DNA from: Mariniphaga sp.
GTDB lineage: Bacteria > Bacteroidota > Bacteroidia > Bacteroidales > Prolixibacteraceae
NCBI GenBank assembly: GCA_024636975.1
Contig: JAGXGA010000028.1
Coordinates: forward strand, 1-64,000
DNA length: 64,000 bases
Direction: 5' to 3'
Each line of letters opens with the position of its first letter. Position 1 is the stretch's first letter. The notes beneath the pieces were generated by a model. It was not told the DNA's origin, searched no databases, and worked only from the letters and a program-made list of their open reading frames with translations. Shown here piece after piece: positions 35,582 through 44,231 of this stretch. The translations under genes and the position numbers were made by a program.

Positions 35582-35857
35582 TTAGTACTTTACCTGAAAG
35601 CTGCTGAACTTTTCAAGTTCAGGCATTCTGTTTTTGGAAACGTCGGCCACCTTAGCCATCGTGGGGCCTATCCGAAGGTAGTCAATAAAAGTGTTCATAT
35701 CTTTTTCATCACCTTGTGCCATCACCACAACACTGCCACCGGGCATATTCTTAACCCAGCCGGTTATATTTAATTCAGACGCCCTTTTCTCCACAAAATA
35801 TCGAAAACCAACGCCCTGAACCCTTCCCTTGATTGTTATCTCAAACTGAACTGCCAC
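35582..35857 (-). CDS. acyP: Acylphosphatase
   Basis: A small enzyme that hydrolyses acylphosphates. The signature GRVQGVGFRYFV holds the catalytic arginine and phosphate-binding loop, and GWVKNMPGGSVVVMAQG holds the second signature with the catalytic asparagine. I prefer the GTG at 35857 (91 residues), because the family starts with only a few residues before the first strand; a TTG at 35884 would add nine. Either start overlaps the end of the upstream membrane-protein gene, indicating coupled translation. Confidence 0.85.
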   Translation of the reverse strand: MAVQFEITIKGRVQGVGFRYFVEKRASELNITGWVKNMPGGSVVVMAQGDEKDMNTFIDYLRIGPTMAKVADVSKNRMPELEKFSSFQVKY

Positions 35858-36218
35858 TGTTTTTATTTTTAAACTCGTCAACAACTTCTGTATTTACAAG
35901 AGCCCAAATGGAATAAACACCAACCGCAGTGCCTATCGGAAAGTTTAACAACGAGATAACAGAGATGATCAATGTAAGGATCCGTGCCCATTCTTTCCTT
36001 TTTAAAAGCCCCAAACCAGCTATAAGCCCTGGAATGCTTAGGAATACAAGGAACCCTACCACTATTCGGGCAATTATCGACAACACAAACTGTGCATCCT
36101 GATCCTGCGAAATATCACCTACCAGGTTTAGTGTAAAAAACGCAATAACTCCTATTATAATACCCAGAATACTTAACCCGATATGAAGCGCGGCAACAAT
36201 GTTGATATGTTTTTCCAT
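35841..36218 (-). CDS. Small four-helix membrane protein, unknown function
   Basis: A 125-residue protein with hydrophobic segments around residues 8-30, 43-62, 64-70 and 76-108, and a GLGLLKRKEWAR motif between the third and fourth. I do not recognise a characterised family, although short proteins of this type are common in Bacteroidota. Its 3' end overlaps the acylphosphatase gene, so they form an operon. Confidence 0.7.
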   Translation of the reverse strand: MEKHINIVAALHIGLSILGIIIGVIAFFTLNLVGDISQDQDAQFVLSIIARIVVGFLVFLSIPGLIAGLGLLKRKEWARILTLIISVISLLNFPIGTAVGVYSIWALVNTEVVDEFKNKNSGSSV

Positions 36219-36329
36219 ACATTTTGTTTTTAAAGTTCCACTAAAATTAGTAAAAACCCTTGTAAAATTAAGACTCCTGTGATTTTTTTAGACCAACATC
36301 CATAAAACTACGGTAAACAAGGTATAATA

Positions 36330-36361
36330 TTTGAGAAGAATGGAATAAAGATGTAATTTTG
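36330..36361 (+). promoter_or_regulatory. Promoter of the 79-residue membrane-protein gene
   Basis: TTTG (36330-36333), a 20-base spacer and TAATTTTG (36354-36361) give a near-perfect Bacteroidota promoter. A Shine-Dalgarno-like AAGGAG at 36370-36375 lies 9 bases before the ATG, which is unusual in this phylum and confirms the start at 36385. Confidence 0.65.
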
Positions 36362-36384
36362 CTGACTGAAAGGAGAAAATAAAA

Positions 36385-36624
36385 ATGGAATTTATAATTA
36401 TCATATTACTCACTGTTGCATTGGTTGCCATTGCATTCGCAGGACTTGCCATACAGATGCTGTTTAAAAAGGGAGGTAGTTTTCCTAATACCCATGTTGG
36501 AGGAAATTCATATTTGAAAAAGCAAGGGATTTCATGTGCCAAAACGCAGGATAAAATAGAACAGGCAAAAGTTGCCAGGAATGTTGATTTTAAAAACATC
36601 CGTTTTATTGGTGTTGACAAATAA
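36385..36624 (+). CDS. Small single-span membrane protein facing apbE (possible NQR-maturation role)
   Basis: A 79-residue protein with one N-terminal membrane helix (residues 3-26) and a conserved-looking soluble part: LFKKGGSFPNTHVGGNSYLKKQGISCAKTQDKIEQ. The only cysteine is C51. It has its own strong promoter and ribosome-binding site. It ends 18 bases from the end of the convergent apbE gene. Size, single helix and a cysteine-bearing tail recall NqrM (DUF539), an assembly factor of Na+-NQR that lies by apbE in proteobacteria, but I do not see the NqrM four-cysteine pattern, so homology is unproven. Confidence 0.7.
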   Translation: MEFIIIILLTVALVAIAFAGLAIQMLFKKGGSFPNTHVGGNSYLKKQGISCAKTQDKIEQAKVARNVDFKNIRFIGVDK

Positions 36625-36642
36625 GAATTTCAGAAAGGTGTT

Positions 36643-37641
36643 TTATTCGGAGAGGTGTTCCATAAAACTCTCCGACATATAAACCTGGTTTTCTTCTCCT
36701 TCACCTGAATAAATAAAATAGACCTTTAACTCAGAATGATTATTGGCAATTTCAATCGATTTTTCGAGGCCAAGAACCATAAAAGCCGTGGCAAATGCAT
36801 CGGCATCCATGCAATTATCTGCCAACACAGTGGTACTTAATAAGCTGTGCTGAACCGGGTATCCTGTTTTAGGGTCAATGGTATGTGCATACCTTTTACC
36901 ATCTTCTTCATAAAAGTTACGGTAGTTGCCCGAGGTAGCAAGAGCATGTTCAGGTAGTTTCACTTTGGCCTGAATATCATTGGAGGCAAAAAATGCCGAT
37001 TCTTCAGGTTTACTGATTCCTATTGTCCAGGTGCGCCCCTTTTCGTTTATTCCTTTTGCGACCACTTCTCCTCCTATCTCCACCATATAATTCTGGCAAC
37101 CTTTATCAGCAAGAAACTGCCCTATCAAATCGCAGGTATAACCTTTAGCTACAGCACTCATGTCAAGCTTCATCTGCGGGCTCTCCTTAACGATCTTCCC
37201 ATCCTGAAGGCTAACTTTTTCGTAACCTGTTATCATTTTTAAACTGTCAATCTTTTCAGGTGTCATCTGCCTGCGCAGTTCAGGGCCAAAACCCCAGGCA
37301 TTTACCATAGGGCCTGCAGTAATATCAAAGGCACCACCGGTGATCTCCGATATTTCCATCGACCGCTTATAGCATTCAACAAACAGCTCATGCAGTTCAA
37401 CCGGCTTATTGTTATTTACTTTCGAGATAACTGAAGTGGAATCGTAGGTCGAAAAAATCCGGTTGTACTGGTTTAGGTCTTTTTTTATTTCATCATGCAA
37501 ATCTTCACCTTCGGGATGCTCATAAACAATGTGGTAGATTGTTCCATATATGAACCCTTCGTTGTAGAAATAAGCTGCAGGCTGACTGCAATTGACGAAA
37601 CTTAACGATAAAAACAAAATGAACAGTAACCTGACCCTCAT
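36643..37641 (-). CDS. apbE: FAD:protein FMN transferase
   Basis: A 332-residue ApbE family enzyme, which attaches FMN from FAD to threonine in proteins such as NqrB, NqrC and RnfG. Characteristic segments are DISAVAKGYTCD-like (MSAVAKGYTCDLIG), the metal- and FAD-binding HTIDPKTGYPV, and CMDADAFATAFMVLG. The N terminus has a hydrophobic signal segment ending in a cysteine (SFVNCSQ), which fits a periplasmic, perhaps lipid-anchored, enzyme. The nqr operon, whose B and C subunits need FMN, lies 5 kb downstream in the window. Confidence 0.92.
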   Translation of the reverse strand: MRVRLLFILFLSLSFVNCSQPAAYFYNEGFIYGTIYHIVYEHPEGEDLHDEIKKDLNQYNRIFSTYDSTSVISKVNNNKPVELHELFVECYKRSMEISEITGGAFDITAGPMVNAWGFGPELRRQMTPEKIDSLKMITGYEKVSLQDGKIVKESPQMKLDMSAVAKGYTCDLIGQFLADKGCQNYMVEIGGEVVAKGINEKGRTWTIGISKPEESAFFASNDIQAKVKLPEHALATSGNYRNFYEEDGKRYAHTIDPKTGYPVQHSLLSTTVLADNCMDADAFATAFMVLGLEKSIEIANNHSELKVYFIYSGEGEENQVYMSESFMEHLSE

Positions 37642-37741
37642 TCATATAAATTTTATTCAGGGGCCAAAATTAAGAAAATGATTCAAACGAATTATTTTAT
37701 TCTGACAGAGTTTATCATTTCATGGATAAATAAACAGGGAA

Positions 37742-40495
37742 CTATTCTTTAACAAATTTTCCTGAAAACACATCGCCGGAATTGGATGGGATTATCTGTA
37801 TAAAATGAAGGCCGCTGTTCAGTTTATCAAGCCTAACCGTATGCCTGTATTCATTTCGTGACCAATTCTCAGTTATTAAGGTACGTCCCGAAGCATCCAA
37901 TATTTTTACTACTGAAACACCTTCAATGGGACTTGATTCAAGCACAAGATAATCTTTGGCAGGTACCGGGTATATCTTGATCAATTCCTCATTTATATGA
38001 AAAGTACCATGACTTGCATTCTTTCTTTTTCCCCAACCCTTCTCTTCAGTTTGTTGCACAAATTGTTCTTCACAATTCTCTTCACAAGGAATGCCGTCAA
38101 CATTCATTGATCCCAAACCCTTTACCTGAAGTTTTTTCCCTTTATACCTCAGCTTTCCATTATAATTGAAATAGCCAGCCATACCAAAATCTTCATCCAA
38201 CGCGTTGGCTCCCATTCCCATCTGAAATCCTGTTTTATCTGAAGATGACCATTGTTTCAGTTTCAAAACTCCCTTAATTTCACCTGTACCTTCCAGATAA
38301 CTGGATGTGGACAGCTTCCAGAATTTCCAGTTCACATGTTCTGTTTTCGCCACAGCTAACGAGGCATCGGTTTTGGTAAACCATGATCCTTGTTGCCTGC
38401 TCCATATTTTCCAGGTATGTTCTCTCTCGAGTTTCATATATACCTTAAAACTGATCTCTGGCACAAGTGCATTTACGATTTCCCCTTCGATTGTAGCAGA
38501 ACTTCCCGACCGGATAAACTGAGCGGGTTCTTTCCAAATGTATTGGGGTTCTAAACCAAATTCGGGAAACAACAGAAACGACCAGGGTAGCGGGCAGGTC
38601 AGGCAGGGAAGCTGAATTGGCGGCCAGTCAATGATCCATACAAAATCGAAATCCGGCAGGATAAACCCGCTGCGTTCATAGGCCCCTATATCAACAACGC
38701 CCCCAAGTATACGCAGAGCGCCGGTAAAGTCATTTGTTACACCAGTAAGCCCTGAAGCTGCATTATTTCCTGCATTCACAGCATCTGAAAAAGCGGTCAG
38801 GCGAAGGCCATCATCATTAGTTGCAGGAATGCCATCAGCACCTCTGGGGTTTCCGGCATTTACAAAACCCGGATTACCATCTATATTATCGCCACCATCA
38901 GTTCCAATGGAATTATCCCATCCAATACCACTACCACCTGAACCTTCGATAAGAGAATAACTGATATCAACATTCCCGGTTGTAAATATCTGATCACCCT
39001 CATCAGTGGCATTATTTCCCCATAAAATTGAATTTTCGATTTCCGCTTGCAAAACCTGGCTGCCAAGATAATTATATCCCTGAAAATAGGCTGCACCTCC
39101 ATCATCGCCCGCACTGTTGTTGTAAAAGCTACAGTTGGTAAATACAGGTTCAAGCAAAGGAGAATACCCCTCCGGGGCTCCCACTACCCTTACAAAACAA
39201 AATACAGCTCCTCCATGGTTTTGTGCTGTATTTCCGCTGAATACACAATTTACAAGGAGGGGTTGCAACATTCCATCATCATTTTTAAAATTTATTGCAC
39301 CCCCCCATGCAGCACCGTTGCCAGCAGTTGAATTATCATAAAACCCACAACCGGTAAAACTTGGCATGGAAGCCCCCAAAGATACAGTTTGCGGTTCATT
39401 CGTAGTAGCGTAAACCGCTCCACCACCTCCACCTTCAGATGCTCCGGTCGGATTGCCTGTTGATGAATTATTTTCAAACATGCATGCTGTAAAAGAAGCA
39501 TTCGAAGCGACCAATGCAACGGCCCCACCAGAACCAGGCAAGGTTTCCATTTCCACTGATACTGCCGTAACCTGATTGTTTCCGAACAGCGATGACACAA
39601 TTGTTGCATTATCACCTACAAGATAAATGGCTCCTCCTATTCGATAAGCTTCGTTTCCTGTAAATGTGCAATTTATAATTTCTGGTTCGTAATCGCCATT
39701 ATTAAAGGAACCTAAATAAATAGCTCCTCCGCTATGGCCAGAATAATTATTAAGGAATATGCAATTTTCAATAACTGATGAGTTCACCCCACCAACGGGA
39801 CCCGGTTTTGTATAGAAAGCACCGCCTTCTGATACAGAATAATTTCCGGAAAAGGTCGTATTTACAATAGTCGGACTGCTTGAAAACGTCGGTGCACTGA
39901 GCTGGTTATACCAGCCTCCGCCATCAAGGTTAGGATCGGTGACACCAACTGGTGTTAAAATTTCAGCCCATCCGGCAGTAATAATGAATCCGTCAACCCG
40001 TGTTGACGGGTCCGCATTCTCAGTGTATAACACATGATAAGAATTGTTTCCTACCACATCCCCGGTACTTTCAGCAATAAAATTTCCATCGGCATTTAAA
40101 TCATTGTTGTCGATATCACCACTTAATATGGTAAGATTTACCGACCAGTCGCGATCATTCCGATCGGTTTCGGTTCCATTAAACCCGCCGTACAAGGCCA
40201 CTCCACCAGGAATAAAAAATACCGCCTCCCGGGCATCAGGAATCCCATCATCATTTAAGTCGATAACCGACACAGGCATATAAATACCTTGAGCGATCCA
40301 AATTTCATCGCCTGTTGCAGCTGCCCCTAAAGCATCCTGAAGACTAACATGAGCGTCAGTCCAGCTGCTGCCATTGTTGGTTCCGGCAGCACTCTGATCA
40401 ACATAAAGCACATCGGCATAACTGGTAGTGGGGGAAAATGCGAATGCCAATGCCGGCACTAATGCCAACAAATAACGGATAATCTGCTTTTTCAT
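37742..40495 (-). CDS. Giant secreted right-handed beta-helix protein with type IX sorting domain
   Basis: A 917-residue surface or secreted protein. The signal peptide starts at the ATG at 40495 (MKKQIIRYLLALVPALAFAF); a start at 40516 would add seven residues in front. From about residue 30 to 550 there are repeated CxF-type strands with GGAxY turns (GGAIYLGSF, GGAIYLVGD, GGAVYATT, GGAVFCFV, GGAAYFQGY), the pattern of a parallel beta-helix as in pectate-lyase or polymorphic outer-membrane proteins. A region of about 200 residues with no motif I recognise follows, and the last about 80 residues are a Por secretion domain (IYPVPAKDYLVLE, VVKILDASG, LNSGLHFIQI). No catalytic residues are obvious; adhesion or polysaccharide binding is possible. 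Confidence 0.82.
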   Translation of the reverse strand: MKKQIIRYLLALVPALAFAFSPTTSYADVLYVDQSAAGTNNGSSWTDAHVSLQDALGAAATGDEIWIAQGIYMPVSVIDLNDDGIPDAREAVFFIPGGVALYGGFNGTETDRNDRDWSVNLTILSGDIDNNDLNADGNFIAESTGDVVGNNSYHVLYTENADPSTRVDGFIITAGWAEILTPVGVTDPNLDGGGWYNQLSAPTFSSSPTIVNTTFSGNYSVSEGGAFYTKPGPVGGVNSSVIENCIFLNNYSGHSGGAIYLGSFNNGDYEPEIINCTFTGNEAYRIGGAIYLVGDNATIVSSLFGNNQVTAVSVEMETLPGSGGAVALVASNASFTACMFENNSSTGNPTGASEGGGGGAVYATTNEPQTVSLGASMPSFTGCGFYDNSTAGNGAAWGGAINFKNDDGMLQPLLVNCVFSGNTAQNHGGAVFCFVRVVGAPEGYSPLLEPVFTNCSFYNNSAGDDGGAAYFQGYNYLGSQVLQAEIENSILWGNNATDEGDQIFTTGNVDISYSLIEGSGGSGIGWDNSIGTDGGDNIDGNPGFVNAGNPRGADGIPATNDDGLRLTAFSDAVNAGNNAASGLTGVTNDFTGALRILGGVVDIGAYERSGFILPDFDFVWIIDWPPIQLPCLTCPLPWSFLLFPEFGLEPQYIWKEPAQFIRSGSSATIEGEIVNALVPEISFKVYMKLEREHTWKIWSRQQGSWFTKTDASLAVAKTEHVNWKFWKLSTSSYLEGTGEIKGVLKLKQWSSSDKTGFQMGMGANALDEDFGMAGYFNYNGKLRYKGKKLQVKGLGSMNVDGIPCEENCEEQFVQQTEEKGWGKRKNASHGTFHINEELIKIYPVPAKDYLVLESSPIEGVSVVKILDASGRTLITENWSRNEYRHTVRLDKLNSGLHFIQIIPSNSGDVFSGKFVKE

Positions 40496-40784
40496 GACAT
40501 CAGTATTAATTAACAAAAATTTAACACCTTTTTGTCCGTTATTGTTTAGGATTATGCCAATAAAATTTATTTGTTACCTTTTAAAATCAGGTATATTTAG
40601 AAATGTTTATGAAAACTCCTCAATGTTAAACCATCGTTATGAGTGAATTGTGTGTTAAGGAGTTGTTTGCTCATATCCAAAAAATCTCACTATTGTTAAT
40701 GCACTTTAGATATTTTTATTTTAAATGATAAGAATCCAGTTCTTTTCTGCTTTCCATAAAAGTAATACCAGGGTTCAACTGCAT

Positions 40785-40820
40785 ACCAGGTCCATACCTG
40801 GTACATGCAACCGGTTGCAC
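40785..40820. repeat. Two adjacent palindromes in a gene-free stretch
   Basis: TACCAGGT (40785-40792) and ACCTGGTA (40797-40804) are perfect 8-base arms around CCAT. Two bases later TGCAACCGGTTGCA (40807-40820) is a perfect 14-base palindrome. They sit in the 879-base gap 40496-41374, which holds no gene that I can support; the rest is AT-rich DNA plus the element at 41074-41126. Confidence 0.75.
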
Positions 40821-41073
40821 TGCTGTATCTGGATTAGGCGAAGGTACGGCGGGGATAACCGGAAATCAGGTGAAACATAAAAGGCAAAGGTGAAGTTTAA
40901 GGAAAAGTAAAAGGAAGAAAAGTCATGTGGCAGTTAGCAGCAGGAATATTGCATATTTCAGCTTGCATTGATAAGTATAGTTATAGTAAACAGTCCGTTA
41001 AATTATTTGAGTAATATTGTTTAATAAATAACATGAGATAATTTGCAGTTATAGAGACTGGAGAGACAATTTA

Positions 41074-41126
41074 GGGAGCTATCCCTCTGCACCGGCCATC
41101 TTTCTGTCAACGATTCCGGAGGAATC
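41074..41126. repeat. Partial copy of the GGGAGC...CCCTGCACCGG element plus a small hairpin
   Basis: GGGAGCTATCCCTCTGCACC, continuing to CGG at 41095, is nearly the same as the end of the element at 49571-49613 (GGGAGCCATCCCTGCACCGG). It is followed by GATTCC-GGA-GGAATC (41112-41126), a 6-bp-stem hairpin. It looks like a dispersed non-coding repeat family rather than a gene part. Confidence 0.5.
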
Positions 41127-41374
41127 AAATGTCTATAGCAATGCAGCCTCAATCAACCACCTCGCGGCGCAACTGCCGGCCTGGGCTTGAAAATCGTCCT
41201 TTCCATGCGCCGCCAGGGAGATTCAGGATTTTTAGTTATATGATAGTAAAAAGTGAACGGTGCCCGCCCGGCCGTTCGGACAGGAACACTTCATTTTCTT
41301 TGATACAATATATACAGATGGAATCCGCAACCAACGAATCTGTCGGCAACGAATATATACCCGGGTTTTGTTTT

Positions 41375-42670
41375 TTAATATTGGTTCACCCGTGAATTAA
41401 GCTGCCTGTATCCAATCAGGCGATCAAAGCGGCTGGAAATTTCACGGTAGTAAACAAAAATCTGGTAATCGTTTTCGGTTTCCCAAAAGCTGCCTTCCAG
41501 TGCAGTATGATCAGCCACTTCAGCACCCTGCGGCACATAAACGTATATATAGTTATAATACCCCTGTTTCAGCAGCATGGTCAGCTCGTAGGCCCCGGTT
41601 TCAAAATTCCAGGTCATTTCATTGCTTTTATTGGCATTCCAATTATTTAGTTCACCAAAAACATTTACCGTTCCACCCAGCAATATCGACTCGAGCGACA
41701 AAGTGAAATGAATAAAGGTATAATCGCATTCGGTATCATAATCTTCCACTTCCCGGTCCTGGCTTTCAACAACGTATTGCCCGTTCATCTCTTCATACGG
41801 AAAGAATGACCTGTTAACACGCACTTCATCCGGCATCAGCGTTTTATGGAAATATGGACGGTGAAATTCAGTAGACATTACATTTTCTCCATTTACCCGG
41901 TTTGTCCGATTGTCAAAGTACCGGAATTCATTTCCTGCCGCAAAAACATTTTCACGGTTGTAATCATAAACCAGTGAACGATCCCGGATAAACAACGGCT
42001 CAAGGTTTTTTATTGCATTATCCCAGCGGTTATTTTGCTGGACGACTACCTTCACTTCCTCCCGTGGGTTTATAATGTTTAGCTTTTCATGAAATATAGT
42101 AAAATCCACCTCCTGGTTCTCTCCTTCAAAGGCATCGAGCGTAGCTCTTCGCACCGCGCCCTCTATATCCACAATTGGCTCAAGTACATAAAAACGTTTG
42201 CTTAACACAATGTTTTCCTTATCAGTTCCTTCATAAACCACCAATGCATAATTTCCTGAAACCTTAAAGTTAACATTTTCATTGGGCAGGTAAAGCTGGT
42301 AATTAACGTAGTCAAAGCTTGTATTGAATGAATAAGCATAATCATTCAACGGGTTATCGAAAAATCCTTCCAGATAGTCGCTCTGGAGCAGGAAACTTTC
42401 GGTCCAGTCGGCATCGCAGTGAATAATTGTATAATGGTAATCTTTAACTTCCCCTGAAAGGTCATCGAATTTGAATACCAATGAAACCTCTTCTCCCATT
42501 TCCCAGACAGGGTTGGAAAGTGCAAAGCCTTCACGGTACATCTGCACAGTTTTAATATCTTCATTGTATACAGCATTTTCATAGTAATAATTTTCATCTC
42601 CGGACTGCCCGCTGGAAACAACAACAAAAAATAAAGAAATAACTGTTGAAGCCAAATATTTAATATTCAT
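41375..42670 (-). CDS. Type IX secretion plug protein (DUF5103)
   Basis: A 431-residue protein with a signal peptide (MNIKYLASTVISLFFVVVSSGQ). The sequence matches the DUF5103 family throughout (YHYTIIHCDADWTES, LNDYAYSFNTSFDYVNYQLYLPN, RNVSFF-like RVNRSFFPYEEMNGQYVVE, VFGELNNWN, LLKQGYYNYIYVYVP, DYQIFVYYR). In type IX secretion a DUF5103 protein is the periplasmic plug of the SprA translocon pore. Its presence is consistent with the two type IX sorting domains in this window. A TAACTTTG -7-like box lies on the minus strand at 42712-42705. Confidence 0.85.
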   Translation of the reverse strand: MNIKYLASTVISLFFVVVSSGQSGDENYYYENAVYNEDIKTVQMYREGFALSNPVWEMGEEVSLVFKFDDLSGEVKDYHYTIIHCDADWTESFLLQSDYLEGFFDNPLNDYAYSFNTSFDYVNYQLYLPNENVNFKVSGNYALVVYEGTDKENIVLSKRFYVLEPIVDIEGAVRRATLDAFEGENQEVDFTIFHEKLNIINPREEVKVVVQQNNRWDNAIKNLEPLFIRDRSLVYDYNRENVFAAGNEFRYFDNRTNRVNGENVMSTEFHRPYFHKTLMPDEVRVNRSFFPYEEMNGQYVVESQDREVEDYDTECDYTFIHFTLSLESILLGGTVNVFGELNNWNANKSNEMTWNFETGAYELTMLLKQGYYNYIYVYVPQGAEVADHTALEGSFWETENDYQIFVYYREISSRFDRLIGYRQLNSRVNQY

Positions 42671-42786
42671 TAGTATGCTTATATTTGAATGTAGTGTAAT
42701 GTTTCAAAGTTACTCAATTCTCCTTAAACGAAAAAAGCATGTAATTATTAGCATATTTCGAAGTGTTGATTTTTCATAAATTAACG

Positions 42787-42817
42787 TTGTGAATAGTGAA
42801 TTTATTATTTACTTTTG
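42787..42817 (+). promoter_or_regulatory. Promoter of the nqr operon
   Basis: TTG (42787-42789) and TACTTTTG (42810-42817) are separated by 20 bases, fitting the Bacteroidota consensus. Transcription should start around 42824, 25-30 bases before the nqrA ATG. No regulator-binding palindrome is obvious, consistent with steady expression. Confidence 0.6.
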
Positions 42818-42850
42818 CCACCCTGAAAAAACAATACTATTCTTGATAAA

Positions 42851-44197
42851 ATGTCAGAAGTCATTAAGTTAAGGAAAGGGCTTGATATAAAATTAAAGGG
42901 AAGCGCCGAAAAAGTGCTTGAATCCCTTCCTGCTCCTGCTATGGTAGCAATTAAGCCCACCGATTTTCCGGGACTCACGCCCAAGATGCTCATAAAACAG
43001 GGACAAGAAGTTAAAGCCGGAGATGCCTTGTTTTACGACAAGTACCACCCTGAGGTTCTTTTTACTGCTCCCATAGGTGGCAAGTTAGTTTCGGTAAACA
43101 GGGGCGAACGCCGCCGCATTCTGGAAGTGGTAATTGAAGCAGGTCCTCAGGCAGAATCACTGGAATTTAAAAAAGCCAATCCCGGTAAATTATCGGCTGA
43201 GGAAGTAAAAGATCAATTGCTTAAAAGTGGGTTGTGGCCTTTCATCAGGCGGCGGCCCTATGGTATAATTGCTTCTCCCCAGGAGCAGCCCAAAGCTATT
43301 TTTGTTTCAACTTTCGATACTTCTCCTCTTGCACCGGATTATAATTTTGTAATTGAAGGACAGTTGGGGACATTCCAGACGGGTATTGATGCATTGGCAA
43401 AACTTTCTGGTAAAAATGTTTATCTGGGAGTAAGCGAAAAATCCGTATTCACCAATATAAATAATGCCGATATTGTCAGGTTTTCAGGTCCGCATCCTGC
43501 AGGCAATGTAGGTGTACAAATCCATCATGTTTCTCCAATAAATAAGGGAGAAGTTGTATGGACAGTTAACCCTCAGGACGTGCTGATTATTGGTCGGTTG
43601 TTTGAGACCGGAAAAATTGATCTCACAAAAGTTTATGCCCTTACCGGTTCAGAAGTTGAGAAACCAAAATATCTTCAGACATTACTTGGCGCTCCCGTTT
43701 CCACGGTTACCGATCGCAGAATAAAACAAACAGATTACAAGCAGCGGATTATAAGTGGAAACGTACTTACAGGAAAACGTATTAAGGCTCAGGAATACAT
43801 TGGGTTTTACGACGCACAGATAACCGTTATTCCAGAAGGCGATGAATACGAAATGTTGGGATGGGCCGATCCGGGCATCAATAAATTCAGTTCAACCAAA
43901 GCATTCATGTCAAAACTCTTTCCTAAAAAGGAATATGTAATTTCAGCCAATCTTCATGGTGGCGATCGTGCTTTTGTGTTGACCGATCAGTACAGAAGAG
44001 TAGTGCCCATGGATATTATGCCGGTTATATTGCTTAAGGCCATTTTGGCCAACGACATCGATAAAATGGAGCAGCTTGGCCTTTATGAAGTAATTGAAGA
44101 AGATTTTGCTTTGTGTGAATATGTTTGCGCCTCAAAAACAAAAGTTCAGGATATTCTGCGCACGGGAATTAACACGATGATAAAAGAACTCGGATAA
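42851..44197 (+). CDS. nqrA: Na+-translocating NADH:quinone reductase subunit A
   Basis: A 448-residue soluble, membrane-associated subunit of the sodium-pumping NADH:quinone oxidoreductase. Family features include LRKGLDIKLKGSAE at the N terminus, KPTDFPGLTPKMLIKQGQEVKAGD, HPEVLFTAPIGGKLVSVNRGERR and HPAGNVGVQIHHVSPI. NqrA takes part in quinone binding and lacks transmembrane helices. It is the first gene of a complete six-gene nqr operon with short gaps, preceded by a good promoter. Confidence 0.95.
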   Translation: MSEVIKLRKGLDIKLKGSAEKVLESLPAPAMVAIKPTDFPGLTPKMLIKQGQEVKAGDALFYDKYHPEVLFTAPIGGKLVSVNRGERRRILEVVIEAGPQAESLEFKKANPGKLSAEEVKDQLLKSGLWPFIRRRPYGIIASPQEQPKAIFVSTFDTSPLAPDYNFVIEGQLGTFQTGIDALAKLSGKNVYLGVSEKSVFTNINNADIVRFSGPHPAGNVGVQIHHVSPINKGEVVWTVNPQDVLIIGRLFETGKIDLTKVYALTGSEVEKPKYLQTLLGAPVSTVTDRRIKQTDYKQRIISGNVLTGKRIKAQEYIGFYDAQITVIPEGDEYEMLGWADPGINKFSSTKAFMSKLFPKKEYVISANLHGGDRAFVLTDQYRRVVPMDIMPVILLKAILANDIDKMEQLGLYEVIEEDFALCEYVCASKTKVQDILRTGINTMIKELG

Positions 44198-44231
44198 TTT
44201 TTGCAAATAATATTAAATTAGCGGCATTCAG

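Noticed and set aside
36288-36620. Minus-strand frame opposite the 79-residue membrane protein
   Set aside because: The plus-strand gene has a near-consensus promoter, a Shine-Dalgarno sequence and a protein-like sequence; the opposite frame is a shadow.
41129-41395. Plus-strand frame of 88 codons in the 40.5-41.4 kb gap
   Set aside because: Composition unlike a protein, no start signals, and it overlaps the repeat/hairpin element and the end of the plug gene.
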